From Campylobacteraceae bacterium (GTDB taxonomy: Bacteria; Campylobacterota; Campylobacteria; Campylobacterales; Sulfurovaceae): DNA of 38,911 nt. The position numbers and the translations under genes were made by a program. The notes under the pieces are model-generated. The model made no database searches. It worked only from the letters and a program-made list of their open reading frames with translations, and was not told the origin of the DNA. The stretch spans positions 2,022-40,932 of the forward strand of contig JALWDJ010000033.1 in NCBI GenBank assembly GCA_027014605.1, written 5' to 3'. The number at the start of each line of letters is the position of its first letter. Within the stretch, counting starts at the first letter, position 1. Shown piece by piece: positions 24,596 through 33,613 of the stretch.

Positions 24596-25141
24596 TTAAA
24601 GATTATAGAAGTGTTTTAATGCTCTAATAATCATAGCATTTTTAGAGATACTCTCACTTTTTGCATCTGTATCAACTTGCTCATATAAATCAAGTGGAAG
24701 TGTGATTGAGAAAATTTTTGTTCTATTTTTTTTCTGTTTTTTAATATCAGAAACAATATCTTTTAAAACATCAATCATCTTATCTGTATTAATTGGTTTT
24801 CTAATAAAGTTATTTACACCAATTTTTACAGCTTCCGAAATATTGCCCATATCATCACTTGCAGATACAACAACAATCATCTGTTTTGCATTAATCTCTC
24901 TAATCTCTTTTGCAATCTCTAAACCACTCTTACCAGGTAAAATTATATCTACAAAGATTATATCAGGTTGATATTTCTCATATAACTCTAACGCACTCTC
25001 ACCATCTAATGCAGAATAAACTTCAGCAAAGAAATTTCTAAGTGTTTTACACATTAAATCATTTGTCTCTGGGTCATCTTCTAGTACCATTGTTTTTAGT
25101 TTTTTAGTCTCTTCAACGATTTTCATTAAGTCATTATTCAT
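24596..25141 (-). CDS. Response regulator with C-terminal ribbon-helix-helix domain
   Basis: A 181-residue protein. Residues about 14-130 are a CheY-like receiver with the acidic pocket EDD (21-23), phospho-acceptor D65 in IIFVDIILPG, S93 in VVSAS and K115 in FIRKP. Residues about 139-181 (RTKIFSITLPLDLYEQVD, then ESISKNAMIIRALKHFYNL) read as a CopG/Arc-type ribbon-helix-helix, a DNA-binding dimer fold. RHH is a rare output domain for response regulators, which usually carry winged-helix or HTH outputs. No histidine kinase is adjacent. A minus-strand TGT-TACAAT -10-like box lies at 25172-25177. Phosphorylation-controlled DNA binding is inferred. Confidence 0.85.
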   Translation of the reverse strand: MNNDLMKIVEETKKLKTMVLEDDPETNDLMCKTLRNFFAEVYSALDGESALELYEKYQPDIIFVDIILPGKSGLEIAKEIREINAKQMIVVVSASDDMGNISEAVKIGVNNFIRKPINTDKMIDVLKDIVSDIKKQKKNRTKIFSITLPLDLYEQVDTDAKSESISKNAMIIRALKHFYNL

Positions 25142-25285
25142 AATTGCCTATTCCCTTTATATTTTTAATAGATTGTAACATGTTAATGATTAAGCTAAAT
25201 TAAAAGCTAATGAAAAAAGTTATACTTTATTTAAAATAACTGTTTTTTTAAATATAAAATATAATAATATAAATTTATTTTATAT

Positions 25286-26098
25286 TTATAATAACTTTTT
25301 TCTTACTCTAATCTCTTTGTCAAATCCCCATAATCTTCTATGTTCTTTAACCTTTTCTCTATTAATTGTCTCAATAAGCATAGACTCTCTATCTTCTAAC
25401 ATCATATAAATCTCGCCACTTGGCTCAACTAACATGCTATCTCCATAAAATTTCCATTTTATACCATTTTCAACAAATTCTCCTAATCTATTTGCTCTTA
25501 AAATATAGCAACTATGTAAAAAAGCTTTAGTTTTTATTATCTCTCTCCATCTATTATGTGAACCAAATGTAGATGCTGTAGGTAATAAAACTAAATCAAT
25601 CTTTTTATCCATAGCTATCTGCCAAAATTTATCAAAATGGACTTCAAATCCTCCCATAATCATAATTTTAAATCCATTAAGTTTAAATATCATAGGTGAT
25701 TTTAGAGGTTCTATCTTATTTGAAAAGAACTCTTTTTCATTCCAATGTTCATAAGGAATAAGTATCTGTTGTTCATAATAGCTAATAGATTTTGGAGTTA
25801 TTTTTGCAATAGATTTTATATATTTATCTCCATCTATTAATATAATAGGAACAATAAATACTATATTATATTGAATAGCACTCTTTTTTAGAGACTCAAG
25901 GTGTTTTTGAGTCTGCTCTTTTACCATCTTTTTTGGCATAGAGCTTAACTCTTTGAAGAAGTGATTTAAAACATATTCTCCAAATAAAATAAGTTCTACA
26001 CCTCTATTATGGGCAGTTCTTAGATAAAAATCTAATTTTGTAGCCTGCATACCTAGTGTTGGGAGTTGTAGTGCTGAGACTGTAAGGCTACTACTCAT
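25286..26098 (-). CDS. Nitrilase-fold protein lacking catalytic Lys and Cys
   Basis: A 270-residue member of the carbon-nitrogen hydrolase superfamily. The Glu of the E-K-C triad is present (E41 in LILFGEYVL). The lysine position in the Y-x-K-x-H-L type motif is Gln110 (YYEQQILIPYE). The cysteine position of the G-x-x-ICYD-type motif is Gly150 (IMIMGGFEVHF; codons GGA GGA). Other fold landmarks are normal: VLLPTAST, then WREIIKTKAFLHSCYILRAN. The protein is therefore probably not an amidase and may bind a ligand or act as a subunit. Its start overlaps the metX stop by 8 bp, so the pair is translationally coupled, which hints at a role near methionine or sulfur metabolism. Confidence 0.8.
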   Translation of the reverse strand: MSSSLTVSALQLPTLGMQATKLDFYLRTAHNRGVELILFGEYVLNHFFKELSSMPKKMVKEQTQKHLESLKKSAIQYNIVFIVPIILIDGDKYIKSIAKITPKSISYYEQQILIPYEHWNEKEFFSNKIEPLKSPMIFKLNGFKIMIMGGFEVHFDKFWQIAMDKKIDLVLLPTASTFGSHNRWREIIKTKAFLHSCYILRANRLGEFVENGIKWKFYGDSMLVEPSGEIYMMLEDRESMLIETINREKVKEHRRLWGFDKEIRVRKKLL

Positions 26099-27188
26099 TC
26101 AATACCTTTTTTATAATATAGCTAAACTTATCTATCTCAACTAAAAAGGCATCATGTCCATAATCACTATCTATCTCATGATACTCTACCTCTTGAGAGT
26201 TTCTTCTCATCATCTTATATATATGTCTCATCTCTTCAGGAAAAAATAGATAGTCACTTTTAAAAGAAATAAGTGTAGTCTCTGCTTTAATTCTTAAAAT
26301 CGCTTCATATAGTGAGTCATATCCCCTACTTAAATTAAATGTATTTATAGCCTTTATTATATATAGATAACTCATTGGGTCAAATAACTTTGAGAAATTA
26401 TTAGTATTATACTCCATATATCTCTCAACTTCATATCGTCCAAATAACTCAAATAGTCCATCATTATTAACATAGTTTCTTCCAAATTTTCTACTCATTG
26501 AGTTAGGTGATAGATATGAAATGTGCCCTGCAACTCTTCCAATAGCAAGTCCATCTAAACCATCTTTTTTAAAATCATCTTTTTCATAATTTCCATTTTT
26601 AAATCTAGGGTCTCTTCTAATAGCCTCCATGGCCACCTTATTAAAAGCTATTGCCCATGGTTGTGTTGCATAGGTTGTAGCTAGTGCTATGATTTTATCG
26701 GAGAAATTTGGATAGTCAACTCCAAATTGAAGTGCCTGCATACCACCCATAGAGCCACCAATAATAGCTTTTAAATGATATATTCCCAAATTACTAAGTA
26801 GCTGTTTTTGAGCTTTTATCATATCTTTAATAGTTATTACAGGAAATTTCAGTCTATATGGCTTATCACTAGGATAATTACTACTCATAGGTCCTGTACT
26901 TCCAAAACATGAACCAATAACATTTGTAGAGATTACAAAATATTTAGTTGTGTCTATCGCTTTACCATCACCAATGAGTCCATTCCACCAACCTGCTTTT
27001 CTATCACCCTCATATATTCCTGCAGCATGGGCAGAACCACTAAGTGCATGACATATTAAGATTACATTTGAAGCATCGCTATTTAACTCTCCATAAGTCT
27101 CATAAGCTATCTGATATGGCTCTAAAATTCGTCCACTCTCAAGATATAATGGAGTAGTAAATCTCTCTATTTTAGTTTCTATTTTCAT
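26091..27188 (-). CDS. metX: Homoserine O-acetyltransferase
   Basis: A 365-residue alpha/beta-hydrolase. It acetylates (or in some families succinylates) homoserine at the first committed step of methionine synthesis. Seen: NVILICHALSGSAHAAG, GPMSSNYPSDKPYR, the nucleophile elbow GGSMGGMQALQFG with S146, and the C-terminal catalytic His in SDYGHDAFLVE. The acetyl versus succinyl choice is not certain from sequence alone, although the overall length and motifs are of the MetX type. It is followed with 8 bp overlap by the nitrilase-fold gene. AAGG upstream of the ATG is rather far (about 11 nt). Confidence 0.92.
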   Translation of the reverse strand: MKIETKIERFTTPLYLESGRILEPYQIAYETYGELNSDASNVILICHALSGSAHAAGIYEGDRKAGWWNGLIGDGKAIDTTKYFVISTNVIGSCFGSTGPMSSNYPSDKPYRLKFPVITIKDMIKAQKQLLSNLGIYHLKAIIGGSMGGMQALQFGVDYPNFSDKIIALATTYATQPWAIAFNKVAMEAIRRDPRFKNGNYEKDDFKKDGLDGLAIGRVAGHISYLSPNSMSRKFGRNYVNNDGLFELFGRYEVERYMEYNTNNFSKLFDPMSYLYIIKAINTFNLSRGYDSLYEAILRIKAETTLISFKSDYLFFPEEMRHIYKMMRRNSQEVEYHEIDSDYGHDAFLVEIDKFSYIIKKVLNE

Positions 27189-27320
27189 TAGTTAATTTTA
27201 CCTTATATTAAATAAATTACATATAATACTAGTAAAAATATAATGAATTATAGATTTTATAAAGATAATTCATGATAAAATAACTCTAGTAAACATTTTT
27301 AAATAAGGGAAGTTATAATT

Positions 27321-28166
27321 ATGAAAATAAAAATATTAATATTCCTTCTTATTACATCATTTATACAATTAAATGCAATGAGTGATGGTAGTATCAAGGA
27401 TTATATGAAAAAATATGTTGAAAAAAAAATGAATGCAGAAGTTATGCATGTTGATATAATATCAAGCTATCCTATCGATAATGCTAAGGGGTGGAGCGTA
27501 TATTTTTTGTCTATGAGAGTTAAAGTTAAACTAGGAGATACTACTCAAGAGGCAATAGTTCCTCAAACGGTATTTGTAAAGGGAGATAGAATAACTTTAA
27601 AACTTATGAAGAAAGATAATGGTAAAGTCATAAACTATTCAAAAATATTAAAACCAAAAGTACCACAAAGTGCTTATGATGATAAACATCTTTTACTTGG
27701 GAGTAAGGATGCACCACATAAAATTATATTTTTCTCTGACCCATTTTGTCCATTTTGTAAAAGAAAAGTTATAGATATTGTAAATGTTGTAGAAAAAAAT
27801 CCAAAAATATATGGACTATACTATTATCATTTACCATTAACCAATATCCACCCAGCAGCAGAGATAGTATCAAGAGCTATGCTTATTTTTCAACAAAAAG
27901 GAGATATTAATAACATGTTAAAACTATATAGACTTTTTGTTGAACCAACAGAGACAGATATTAATAAGATTTTTCATGCAATTAAGTTAAAAACTGGTGT
28001 ACAACTTACTAAAGCACAGATTGAAGCACCAGAGATAACAGAGGCTCTTAGATTTGATATGGCAATGAGAAGAAGACTTCAAGTTACAGGAACTCCAACT
28101 ATATTTATAGATGGTAAGTGGGATAGAACAAGAAAAGAGTTTGCAAAATATGCTAAGGAGAAATAG
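27321..28166 (+). CDS. DsbC/DsbG-like periplasmic thiol:disulfide protein
   Basis: A 281-residue exported protein (signal peptide MKIKILIFLLITSFIQLNA). Residues about 20-115 form an N-terminal domain with no cysteines. Residues about 125-281 form a thioredoxin-fold domain with FFSDPFCPFCKRKV, the redox pair C143-P-F-C146, and the cis-Pro loop VTGTPTIFIDGKW. This layout matches disulphide isomerases or reductases of the DsbC/G family that act on cell-envelope proteins. An oxidase (DsbA-like) role is also possible; CPFC is not the usual CPHC of DsbA. It is probably monocistronic, since a -10 box for the next gene starts immediately after its stop. Confidence 0.85.
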   Translation: MKIKILIFLLITSFIQLNAMSDGSIKDYMKKYVEKKMNAEVMHVDIISSYPIDNAKGWSVYFLSMRVKVKLGDTTQEAIVPQTVFVKGDRITLKLMKKDNGKVINYSKILKPKVPQSAYDDKHLLLGSKDAPHKIIFFSDPFCPFCKRKVIDIVNVVEKNPKIYGLYYYHLPLTNIHPAAEIVSRAMLIFQQKGDINNMLKLYRLFVEPTETDINKIFHAIKLKTGVQLTKAQIEAPEITEALRFDMAMRRRLQVTGTPTIFIDGKWDRTRKEFAKYAKEK

Positions 28167-28167
28167 C

Positions 28168-28173
28168 TATAAT
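28168..28173 (+). promoter_or_regulatory. -10 box for the M3 oligopeptidase gene
   Basis: TATAAT lies directly after the stop of the upstream gene and 30 nt before the ATG at 28204. AGGA sits 6 nt before that ATG. Confidence 0.45.
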
Positions 28174-28203
28174 CCCAAAAAAATTTAATATTTAGGATTA
28201 TAG

Positions 28204-30153
28204 ATGAGCTTTAGAGAGTTTAGATTAGAGAATTTAGAGAAGTTTCCAAAAGAGTTAGAGACTCTTTTAGAGAGACAGTTAGAGGCTATTGATAATATTG
28301 TAAATAGTAGTAACAGCAGTTATCGAGATGTTTTAAAACCTCTCCAAGATTTAGAGAGTGAACTTGAGATATTTTTTACACCTCTTTCACATCTAAATAG
28401 TGTAAATAATTCAGATAAAACAAAAGAGGCTTATGAGAAGTCTCTTCCACAAATATCAAAATTTCATAGTAAAATATCTCAAAATGAGAAACTATTTCAT
28501 AAAATAAAGAGTTTAAAATCAAATAACTTAGAGGAGAGCAGAGTCATTAAAAATAGTATTAGAGATTTTATACTCTCTGGTACAAAGTTATCTATGGAGA
28601 AGAAAAAGGAGTTAGAGGAGATAAATTTAGAGCTTAGTGAGTTATCAAATAGTTTTTTTCAAAATCTGCTTGATGCAAATAACTCTTATGAGTTAATAAT
28701 AGAAGATAGCAATGATATTAAGGGTATTCCTGATAGTGATTTAGCTTTAGCAAAAAGAGTTATTGATGGCAAAGAGATATATAGATTTACTCTTCAACTT
28801 CCTAGTTATCTAGCCTATATGACATATGGAGTAAATAGAGAGTATAGAGAGATGCTCTATAAAGCATACTCAACTAGAGCTCCTAAAAATAGTGAAATAA
28901 TAGATAAGATACTTCTATTAAGAGATAGAGAGGCAAAACTCTTAGGATTTAATAATTATACAGAGCTTTCATTAGAGACAAAAGATGCTCCATCGGCTAA
29001 AGCTGTTATAAATTTTTTAGAAAAATTATTAAAACTAGCAAAACCACAAGCTATAAAAGAGCTAGAGGAGCTAAAAGAGTTTGCCTTTAGAGTTGATGGA
29101 ATAGAGTCTATTCAACCTTTTGATATTGCATACTATAGTGAAAAGTTAAAGAGAGTTAAATTTCATTTTGATGAGAATATGACAAAACCCTATTTTGAGC
29201 GAAATAGAGTCTTAAATGGACTATTAGGAGTAGTATCTAATCTATTTAGAGTTGAATTTAGAGAAGCAGATACTTATATATGGGATAATAGTGTAAAGGT
29301 TTTTGATATATATAGAGATAATATATTGTCTGGAAGAGTCTATTTTGATTTAGAGACTAGAGAGACAAAGAGGGGTGGGGCATGGATGCACAATTGGCAG
29401 ACTCACTTTATAAATAGCCAAGGAGAAATAGAGTTACCTGTTGTATTTATTGTAGCAAATTTTCCAGCTTCAACAAAAGATACCCCAAGTCTATTAAGAC
29501 ATGATGATGTAGTTACACTATTTCATGAGATGGGACATGGAATACACCATCTATTCTCAAAATGTAGTGAGTACTCTATATCAGGAGTTAATGGTATAGC
29601 TTTGGATGTTGTAGAGTTTCCATCACAATTCTTAGAAAATTTTGCTTATGAGAAAGAGATACTCAAAAAATTTGCATTTCACTATAAGAGAGATGAACCT
29701 ATGAGTAGTGAGCTTTTAGATAAAATAAAGGGAGCTAAAAATTTTCAATCAGCACTAGGACTTCTTAGACAGATAGAATTTTCTCTATTTGATATTAAAC
29801 TTCATCAAAAACTATATCAAGGAGATGAGGTTCAAGCTTTACTAGATACTATTAGAGAGGAGACATCACTAATAAAAGTTCCAAAATATAACAAGTTTCA
29901 GAATGGATTTGGACATATATTTTCTGGTGGATATTCTGCTGGATACTATAGTTATAAGTGGGCAGAAGTATTAAGTGCAGATGCTTTTTTTGAGTGTTTA
30001 GATAGTAATGGAAAATTTAATCAAGAAAAAGCTGATGAATATTATAATTTTATATTAAGTAGAGGAGCTAGTGAAGATATGAGTGTTCTTTATAAGAGAT
30101 GGTTAGGTAGAGATGCAAAAATAGAAGCACTTTTAAAATTATATGAAATATAG
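28204..30153 (+). CDS. M3-family oligopeptidase (oligopeptidase A/PrlC-like)
   Basis: A 649-residue cytosolic zinc metallopeptidase, near the 650-700 residues of oligopeptidase A. The zinc motif is H441-E442-M-G-H445 (FHEMGHGIHHLF), with the third ligand Glu471 in VVEFPSQF. Other landmarks are GRVYFDLETRETKRGGAW and, near the C-terminus, SGGYSAGYYSYKWAEVLSAD, which carries the substrate-binding Tyr/His region. It cleaves short peptides, for example signal-peptide fragments and proteasome-like products. No signal peptide is present. It appears to be monocistronic, with a -10 box after the upstream gene's stop and a hairpin beyond its own stop. Confidence 0.94.
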   Translation: MSFREFRLENLEKFPKELETLLERQLEAIDNIVNSSNSSYRDVLKPLQDLESELEIFFTPLSHLNSVNNSDKTKEAYEKSLPQISKFHSKISQNEKLFHKIKSLKSNNLEESRVIKNSIRDFILSGTKLSMEKKKELEEINLELSELSNSFFQNLLDANNSYELIIEDSNDIKGIPDSDLALAKRVIDGKEIYRFTLQLPSYLAYMTYGVNREYREMLYKAYSTRAPKNSEIIDKILLLRDREAKLLGFNNYTELSLETKDAPSAKAVINFLEKLLKLAKPQAIKELEELKEFAFRVDGIESIQPFDIAYYSEKLKRVKFHFDENMTKPYFERNRVLNGLLGVVSNLFRVEFREADTYIWDNSVKVFDIYRDNILSGRVYFDLETRETKRGGAWMHNWQTHFINSQGEIELPVVFIVANFPASTKDTPSLLRHDDVVTLFHEMGHGIHHLFSKCSEYSISGVNGIALDVVEFPSQFLENFAYEKEILKKFAFHYKRDEPMSSELLDKIKGAKNFQSALGLLRQIEFSLFDIKLHQKLYQGDEVQALLDTIREETSLIKVPKYNKFQNGFGHIFSGGYSAGYYSYKWAEVLSADAFFECLDSNGKFNQEKADEYYNFILSRGASEDMSVLYKRWLGRDAKIEALLKLYEI

Positions 30154-30158
30154 ATATA

Positions 30159-30178
30159 GAGTGGCATTTATGCCACTC
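30159..30178. terminator. Hairpin between the oligopeptidase and glnK genes
   Basis: GAGTGGCAT and ATGCCACTC form a perfect 9-bp inverted repeat 6 nt after the oligopeptidase stop and 12 nt from the glnK stop. The flank on the plus strand is A-rich rather than T-rich, so intrinsic termination is less certain; it could serve either convergent gene. Confidence 0.45.
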
Positions 30179-30190
30179 AAAAAATTAAGC

Positions 30191-30535
<345 letters not shown>

Positions 30536-30567
30536 CTATCCTTTATTTAAAATTAGCAAAAAACCTC

Positions 30568-31830
30568 CTATAGGTTCATTGCTTTCTCTCCATGAGTTGC
30601 CTCATCAAGACCTTTAAATTCAGTCTCTTCATCAACTCTTCCACCACCTGTTAATGCTGATGATATAAAGAATATTATAGCTGTCATAATAGAGCTATAT
30701 ACAACGGTTAATCCTATAGCTTTAAATTGCGCTAACATCTGAGTACCTAATGCATAATTATCTGCTTTTAAATATGGAGCAATAAATAGTGCTGTTGCAA
30801 TAGACCCCCAAATACCAACTAAACCGTGTACCCAAAAAGCATCTAAGCTATCATCAACTTTAAATATTTTTTTAAGTTTAGATACACCAACAAATCCTAG
30901 CATACCGCCAACGAGACCAATAATAATAGCACCAATTACATCAGTACTACCAGAAGCAGGAGTAATAGCAACAAGACCAGCAACAGCACCAGATGCACCA
31001 CCAATTAGTGTTGGAGTCTTATAGACTATATATTCAGCAATTAACCAACCAATAACACCTAAAGCAGCAGCTACATTTGTAACTAAAAATGCATTACCAG
31101 CAACACCATCAGCCGCAACTTCACTACCTGCATTAAATCCAAACCAACCAAACCATAATAGAGAAGAACCTAAAACAGCAAGTACAGGAGAGAATGGTTT
31201 CATGGCAATTGTACCATACCCTTTTCTATTACCAAGTATCATAGCTACAACAAATCCTGCAATACCAGCATTAATATGAACAACAGTACCACCAGCAAAA
31301 TCCATCTCACCGAAATTTAGAGTTGTACCTCCACCCCATGCCCAGTGTGTAATTGGTGCATACACCACTAAAATCCAAAGAGCAGAGAAGATTGTAAATG
31401 TTGAAAATTTAACTCTCTCAATCATTGAACCACTTGCAATAGCTACAGCAATAGCTGCAAATGTTCCTTGAAATGCAACAAACAGAAGCTCTGGAATAGT
31501 TCCACTTAGACTCTTATCTGTAATTCCTGATAAGAGAATTTTCCCTGTTCCAATAAAATCACCATCTCCAAAAGCTATACTATAACCAGCAATAACCCAT
31601 ATAAGAGTACCAATAGCAAACGCTATTAAACTCATACCCATTGTATTTAAAACATTTTTACTTCGTGTCATACCACCATAAAATAGTGCTAAACCTGCTG
31701 GTGTCATTAACATAACAAAAGCAGTAGCTACAATCATCCATGCAGTATCTCCACTACTCAGTTTATCTTCTGCCATAGCAAATATAGGTAATGATAGCAT
31801 GGTCAATAGTGCTAAAAATTTATTTCTCAT
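30568..31830 (-). CDS. amt: Ammonium transporter AmtB
   Basis: A 420-residue channel protein with a cleavable N-terminal signal (MRNKFLALLTMLSLPIFAMA) and about 11 membrane helices. Family features: the start of helix 1 DTAWMIVATAFVMLMTPAGL, ALFYGGMTRSKNVLNTMGMS, the first pore His in GGTVVHINAGIAGFVVA, and the second in DAFWVHGLVGIWGSI. It moves ammonium into the cell and is inhibited by GlnK. The start is placed at MRNKF, because AAGGAG lies 9 nt upstream. A longer frame from 31878 adds 16 residues with no Shine-Dalgarno and is rejected. Confidence 0.96.
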   Translation of the reverse strand: MRNKFLALLTMLSLPIFAMAEDKLSSGDTAWMIVATAFVMLMTPAGLALFYGGMTRSKNVLNTMGMSLIAFAIGTLIWVIAGYSIAFGDGDFIGTGKILLSGITDKSLSGTIPELLFVAFQGTFAAIAVAIASGSMIERVKFSTFTIFSALWILVVYAPITHWAWGGGTTLNFGEMDFAGGTVVHINAGIAGFVVAMILGNRKGYGTIAMKPFSPVLAVLGSSLLWFGWFGFNAGSEVAADGVAGNAFLVTNVAAALGVIGWLIAEYIVYKTPTLIGGASGAVAGLVAITPASGSTDVIGAIIIGLVGGMLGFVGVSKLKKIFKVDDSLDAFWVHGLVGIWGSIATALFIAPYLKADNYALGTQMLAQFKAIGLTVVYSSIMTAIIFFISSALTGGGRVDEETEFKGLDEATHGEKAMNL

Positions 31831-31859
31831 AAATCTTATCTCCTTAAAATTTTTATAGT

Positions 31860-31865
31860 AGTATA
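31860..31865 (-). promoter_or_regulatory. Extended -10 box for amt-glnK
   Basis: On the minus strand TGT-TATACT lies 29 nt before the amt ATG. No sigma-54 type GG-N10-GC element was found in the 223-nt gap to the divergent porin gene. Confidence 0.4.
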
Positions 31866-32012
31866 ACAAGATACACAAAAGAATAGTGTATAAAAAATAA
31901 TCAATTTAGAAAATATAGCTAAAACTTATATTTTAACATTACTTTTTTACTCATGATAATAATTGTCCAAATTTTAAACACTATGCTACTAAATAATGCA
32001 AATCTTTTTATG

Positions 32013-32018
32013 TATAAT
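32013..32018 (+). promoter_or_regulatory. -10 box for the porin gene
   Basis: TG-TATAAT lies 36 nt before the porin ATG, with AAAGGA close to the ATG. Confidence 0.45.
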
Positions 32019-32053
32019 AACCTATAAAATAATTCAAAGTCAAAGGAATAAAT

Positions 32054-33187
32054 ATGAAGTTTTCAAAATTAAGTCTAATCACACTATTAGCAATAAGTAG
32101 TGCATACTCAGCAGATAGTACTATATCTGGTGATGTAAAAGTATTTTACGGCACAGATGATATTAGAGAGCATGATATATTTGATAAGGGGGCTTCTTAT
32201 GGAGATGCTTCTATAAGTATAGATTATAGTAAAAAAATTAATGATAATCTATCTTTAAATGCAGGAATAACAGGTATCTCTACACTTGGATTAGAAAATA
32301 CTTTAGTAAGTAGTGTATGGGCAGGAGCTGGAAAAACAGGTGTAGAAGATACTGCATGGCTTGATGTTGCAAATCTTACTGCAAAATTTGATAAAACTAC
32401 AGCTATAATAGGAAGACAAAAACTAGATACACCTCTAGCATTTACAGAGACATGGAATATTGTAGAGAATACTTTTGATGCATTTACATTTATTAATGCA
32501 GATATTCCAAAGACTCAAATCATAGCTTCAGCAGTAACTAGAGCTAATGGTAATGCTATATCTAATTTTACAAATCTTCAAGGGGGAATGACAGATTTAG
32601 GTGATGGTATATATACAGCAGGATTGGTGACTAAACTTATCCCACAAACAACTCTTCAAGCTTGGTACTATGAGGGTAATGGTCTTCTAAATACTAAAAA
32701 AACTTGGGTACAAGCAGATGCTAATGTAGTTGATGGAGTTAGCGTTGGAGCTCAATTTGCAAATGATGATAAAGATGCACAATTTATGGCAGGAAAAATT
32801 GGATTTGATAAAGATAATTTTAGTGCCTATGTAGCATTCTCACAAGCAGACGATAAAGGTAAGGTTGATTTTACTAACTTTGGTGGATTTGGAGGTTCTA
32901 AAGCATATACTGAAGCGTGGTGGAATTTTGGATATGTAACAAGACCAGATGCAACCACTGTTGCAGGTGGAGCATCTTATGATTTAGGTTCTATAAAATT
33001 TGGTGCACAATATACGACAGTTGATAGTGGAGCATTAAATGATGATATGGACGAACTAACAATTACAGCAGATACTAAGATTAAAGGTATTGATACATCA
33101 TTTGCATTTATTAATACAACAGCAGATGATAAAGATTTTGATGGAAATACAGTTCAAGCTTACTTAACAGTACCATTTTCTCTATAA
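32054..33187 (+). CDS. Outer-membrane porin-like beta-barrel protein
   Basis: A 377-residue protein with a signal peptide (KLSLITLLAISSAYSA) and a mature part of alternating hydrophobic beta strands. It ends in LTVPFSL, with an aromatic/hydrophobic C-terminus typical of outer-membrane barrels. Gly- and Asp-rich turns (GKTGVEDTAWLDVANLTA, TVAGGASYDLGSIKFGAQY) fit a 16-18-strand OprD- or Campylobacter-type porin. The substrate is unknown. Because it is transcribed away from amt across a 223-nt gap, it may share a nitrogen-related control region, but this is only positional. Confidence 0.75.
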   Translation: MKFSKLSLITLLAISSAYSADSTISGDVKVFYGTDDIREHDIFDKGASYGDASISIDYSKKINDNLSLNAGITGISTLGLENTLVSSVWAGAGKTGVEDTAWLDVANLTAKFDKTTAIIGRQKLDTPLAFTETWNIVENTFDAFTFINADIPKTQIIASAVTRANGNAISNFTNLQGGMTDLGDGIYTAGLVTKLIPQTTLQAWYYEGNGLLNTKKTWVQADANVVDGVSVGAQFANDDKDAQFMAGKIGFDKDNFSAYVAFSQADDKGKVDFTNFGGFGGSKAYTEAWWNFGYVTRPDATTVAGGASYDLGSIKFGAQYTTVDSGALNDDMDELTITADTKIKGIDTSFAFINTTADDKDFDGNTVQAYLTVPFSL

Positions 33188-33200
33188 AATTTTTGTGACC

Positions 33201-33223
33201 TAAGCAAGTCATAAAACTGCTTA
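33201..33223 (+). terminator. Hairpin terminator of the porin gene
   Basis: TAAGCA and TGCTTA pair with an inner GT/AC and one bulged A, 14 nt after the porin stop. ATAATTTTCACATTTTC follows. Confidence 0.45.
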
Positions 33224-33245
33224 TAATTTTCACATTTTCTTACAG

Positions 33246-33275
33246 ACCTATATATTTTTTACATTTTATATAGGT
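33246..33275. repeat. 9-bp inverted repeat upstream of yajC
   Basis: ACCTATATA (33246-33254) and TATATAGGT (33267-33275) are perfect inverted arms separated by a 12-nt T-rich loop. They lie in the 163-nt gap between the porin and yajC. This could be a second terminator or an operator; sequence does not decide. Confidence 0.4.
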
Positions 33276-33350
33276 TACTCAAAAGCCTTCTATTATATTC
33301 TTAATGGTAAAATTCCTACCAATTTTAAATAAACTTAAAGGATTTTCCTT

Positions 33351-33608
33351 ATGGCACAATTAGCACAATTTGCACCACTTATTATATTGTTTGGTATTTT
33401 CTACTTTTTAATTATCAGACCTCAACAGAAACAGCAAAAAGAACATGCAGAGATGTTAGCATCACTTAAAAAAGGTGATAAAATATTAACAACAGGTGGA
33501 CTTTATGCTGAGATAGCTAAGGTTGAAGAGGATTTTATTAAAATTAAACTCAATGATAAAACTATTGTAAAACTAGATAAAGCTTTTGTAACAAAAAAGG
33601 TAGATTAG
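33351..33608 (+). CDS. yajC: Preprotein translocase accessory subunit YajC
   Basis: An 85-residue protein with one N-terminal membrane helix (LAQFAPLIILFGIFYFLII), then the family motif RPQQKQQKEH and a small cytosolic beta domain (LKKGDKILTTGGLYAEIAK). It associates with SecDF-YidC in the inner membrane. AAAGGA precedes the ATG. secD starts 5 nt after its stop, so the genes form one operon with secF and dcd. Confidence 0.95.
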   Translation: MAQLAQFAPLIILFGIFYFLIIRPQQKQQKEHAEMLASLKKGDKILTTGGLYAEIAKVEEDFIKIKLNDKTIVKLDKAFVTKKVD

Positions 33609-33613
33609 TTATA

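Noticed and set aside
31831-31878. A 16-codon N-terminal extension of amt
   Set aside because: It has no Shine-Dalgarno, and would place charged residues before a good signal peptide that begins at MRNKF.
31866-32053. Sigma-54 promoter for amt or the porin gene
   Set aside because: A GG-N10-GC element was looked for on both strands and not seen; sigma-70-like -10 boxes explain both genes.
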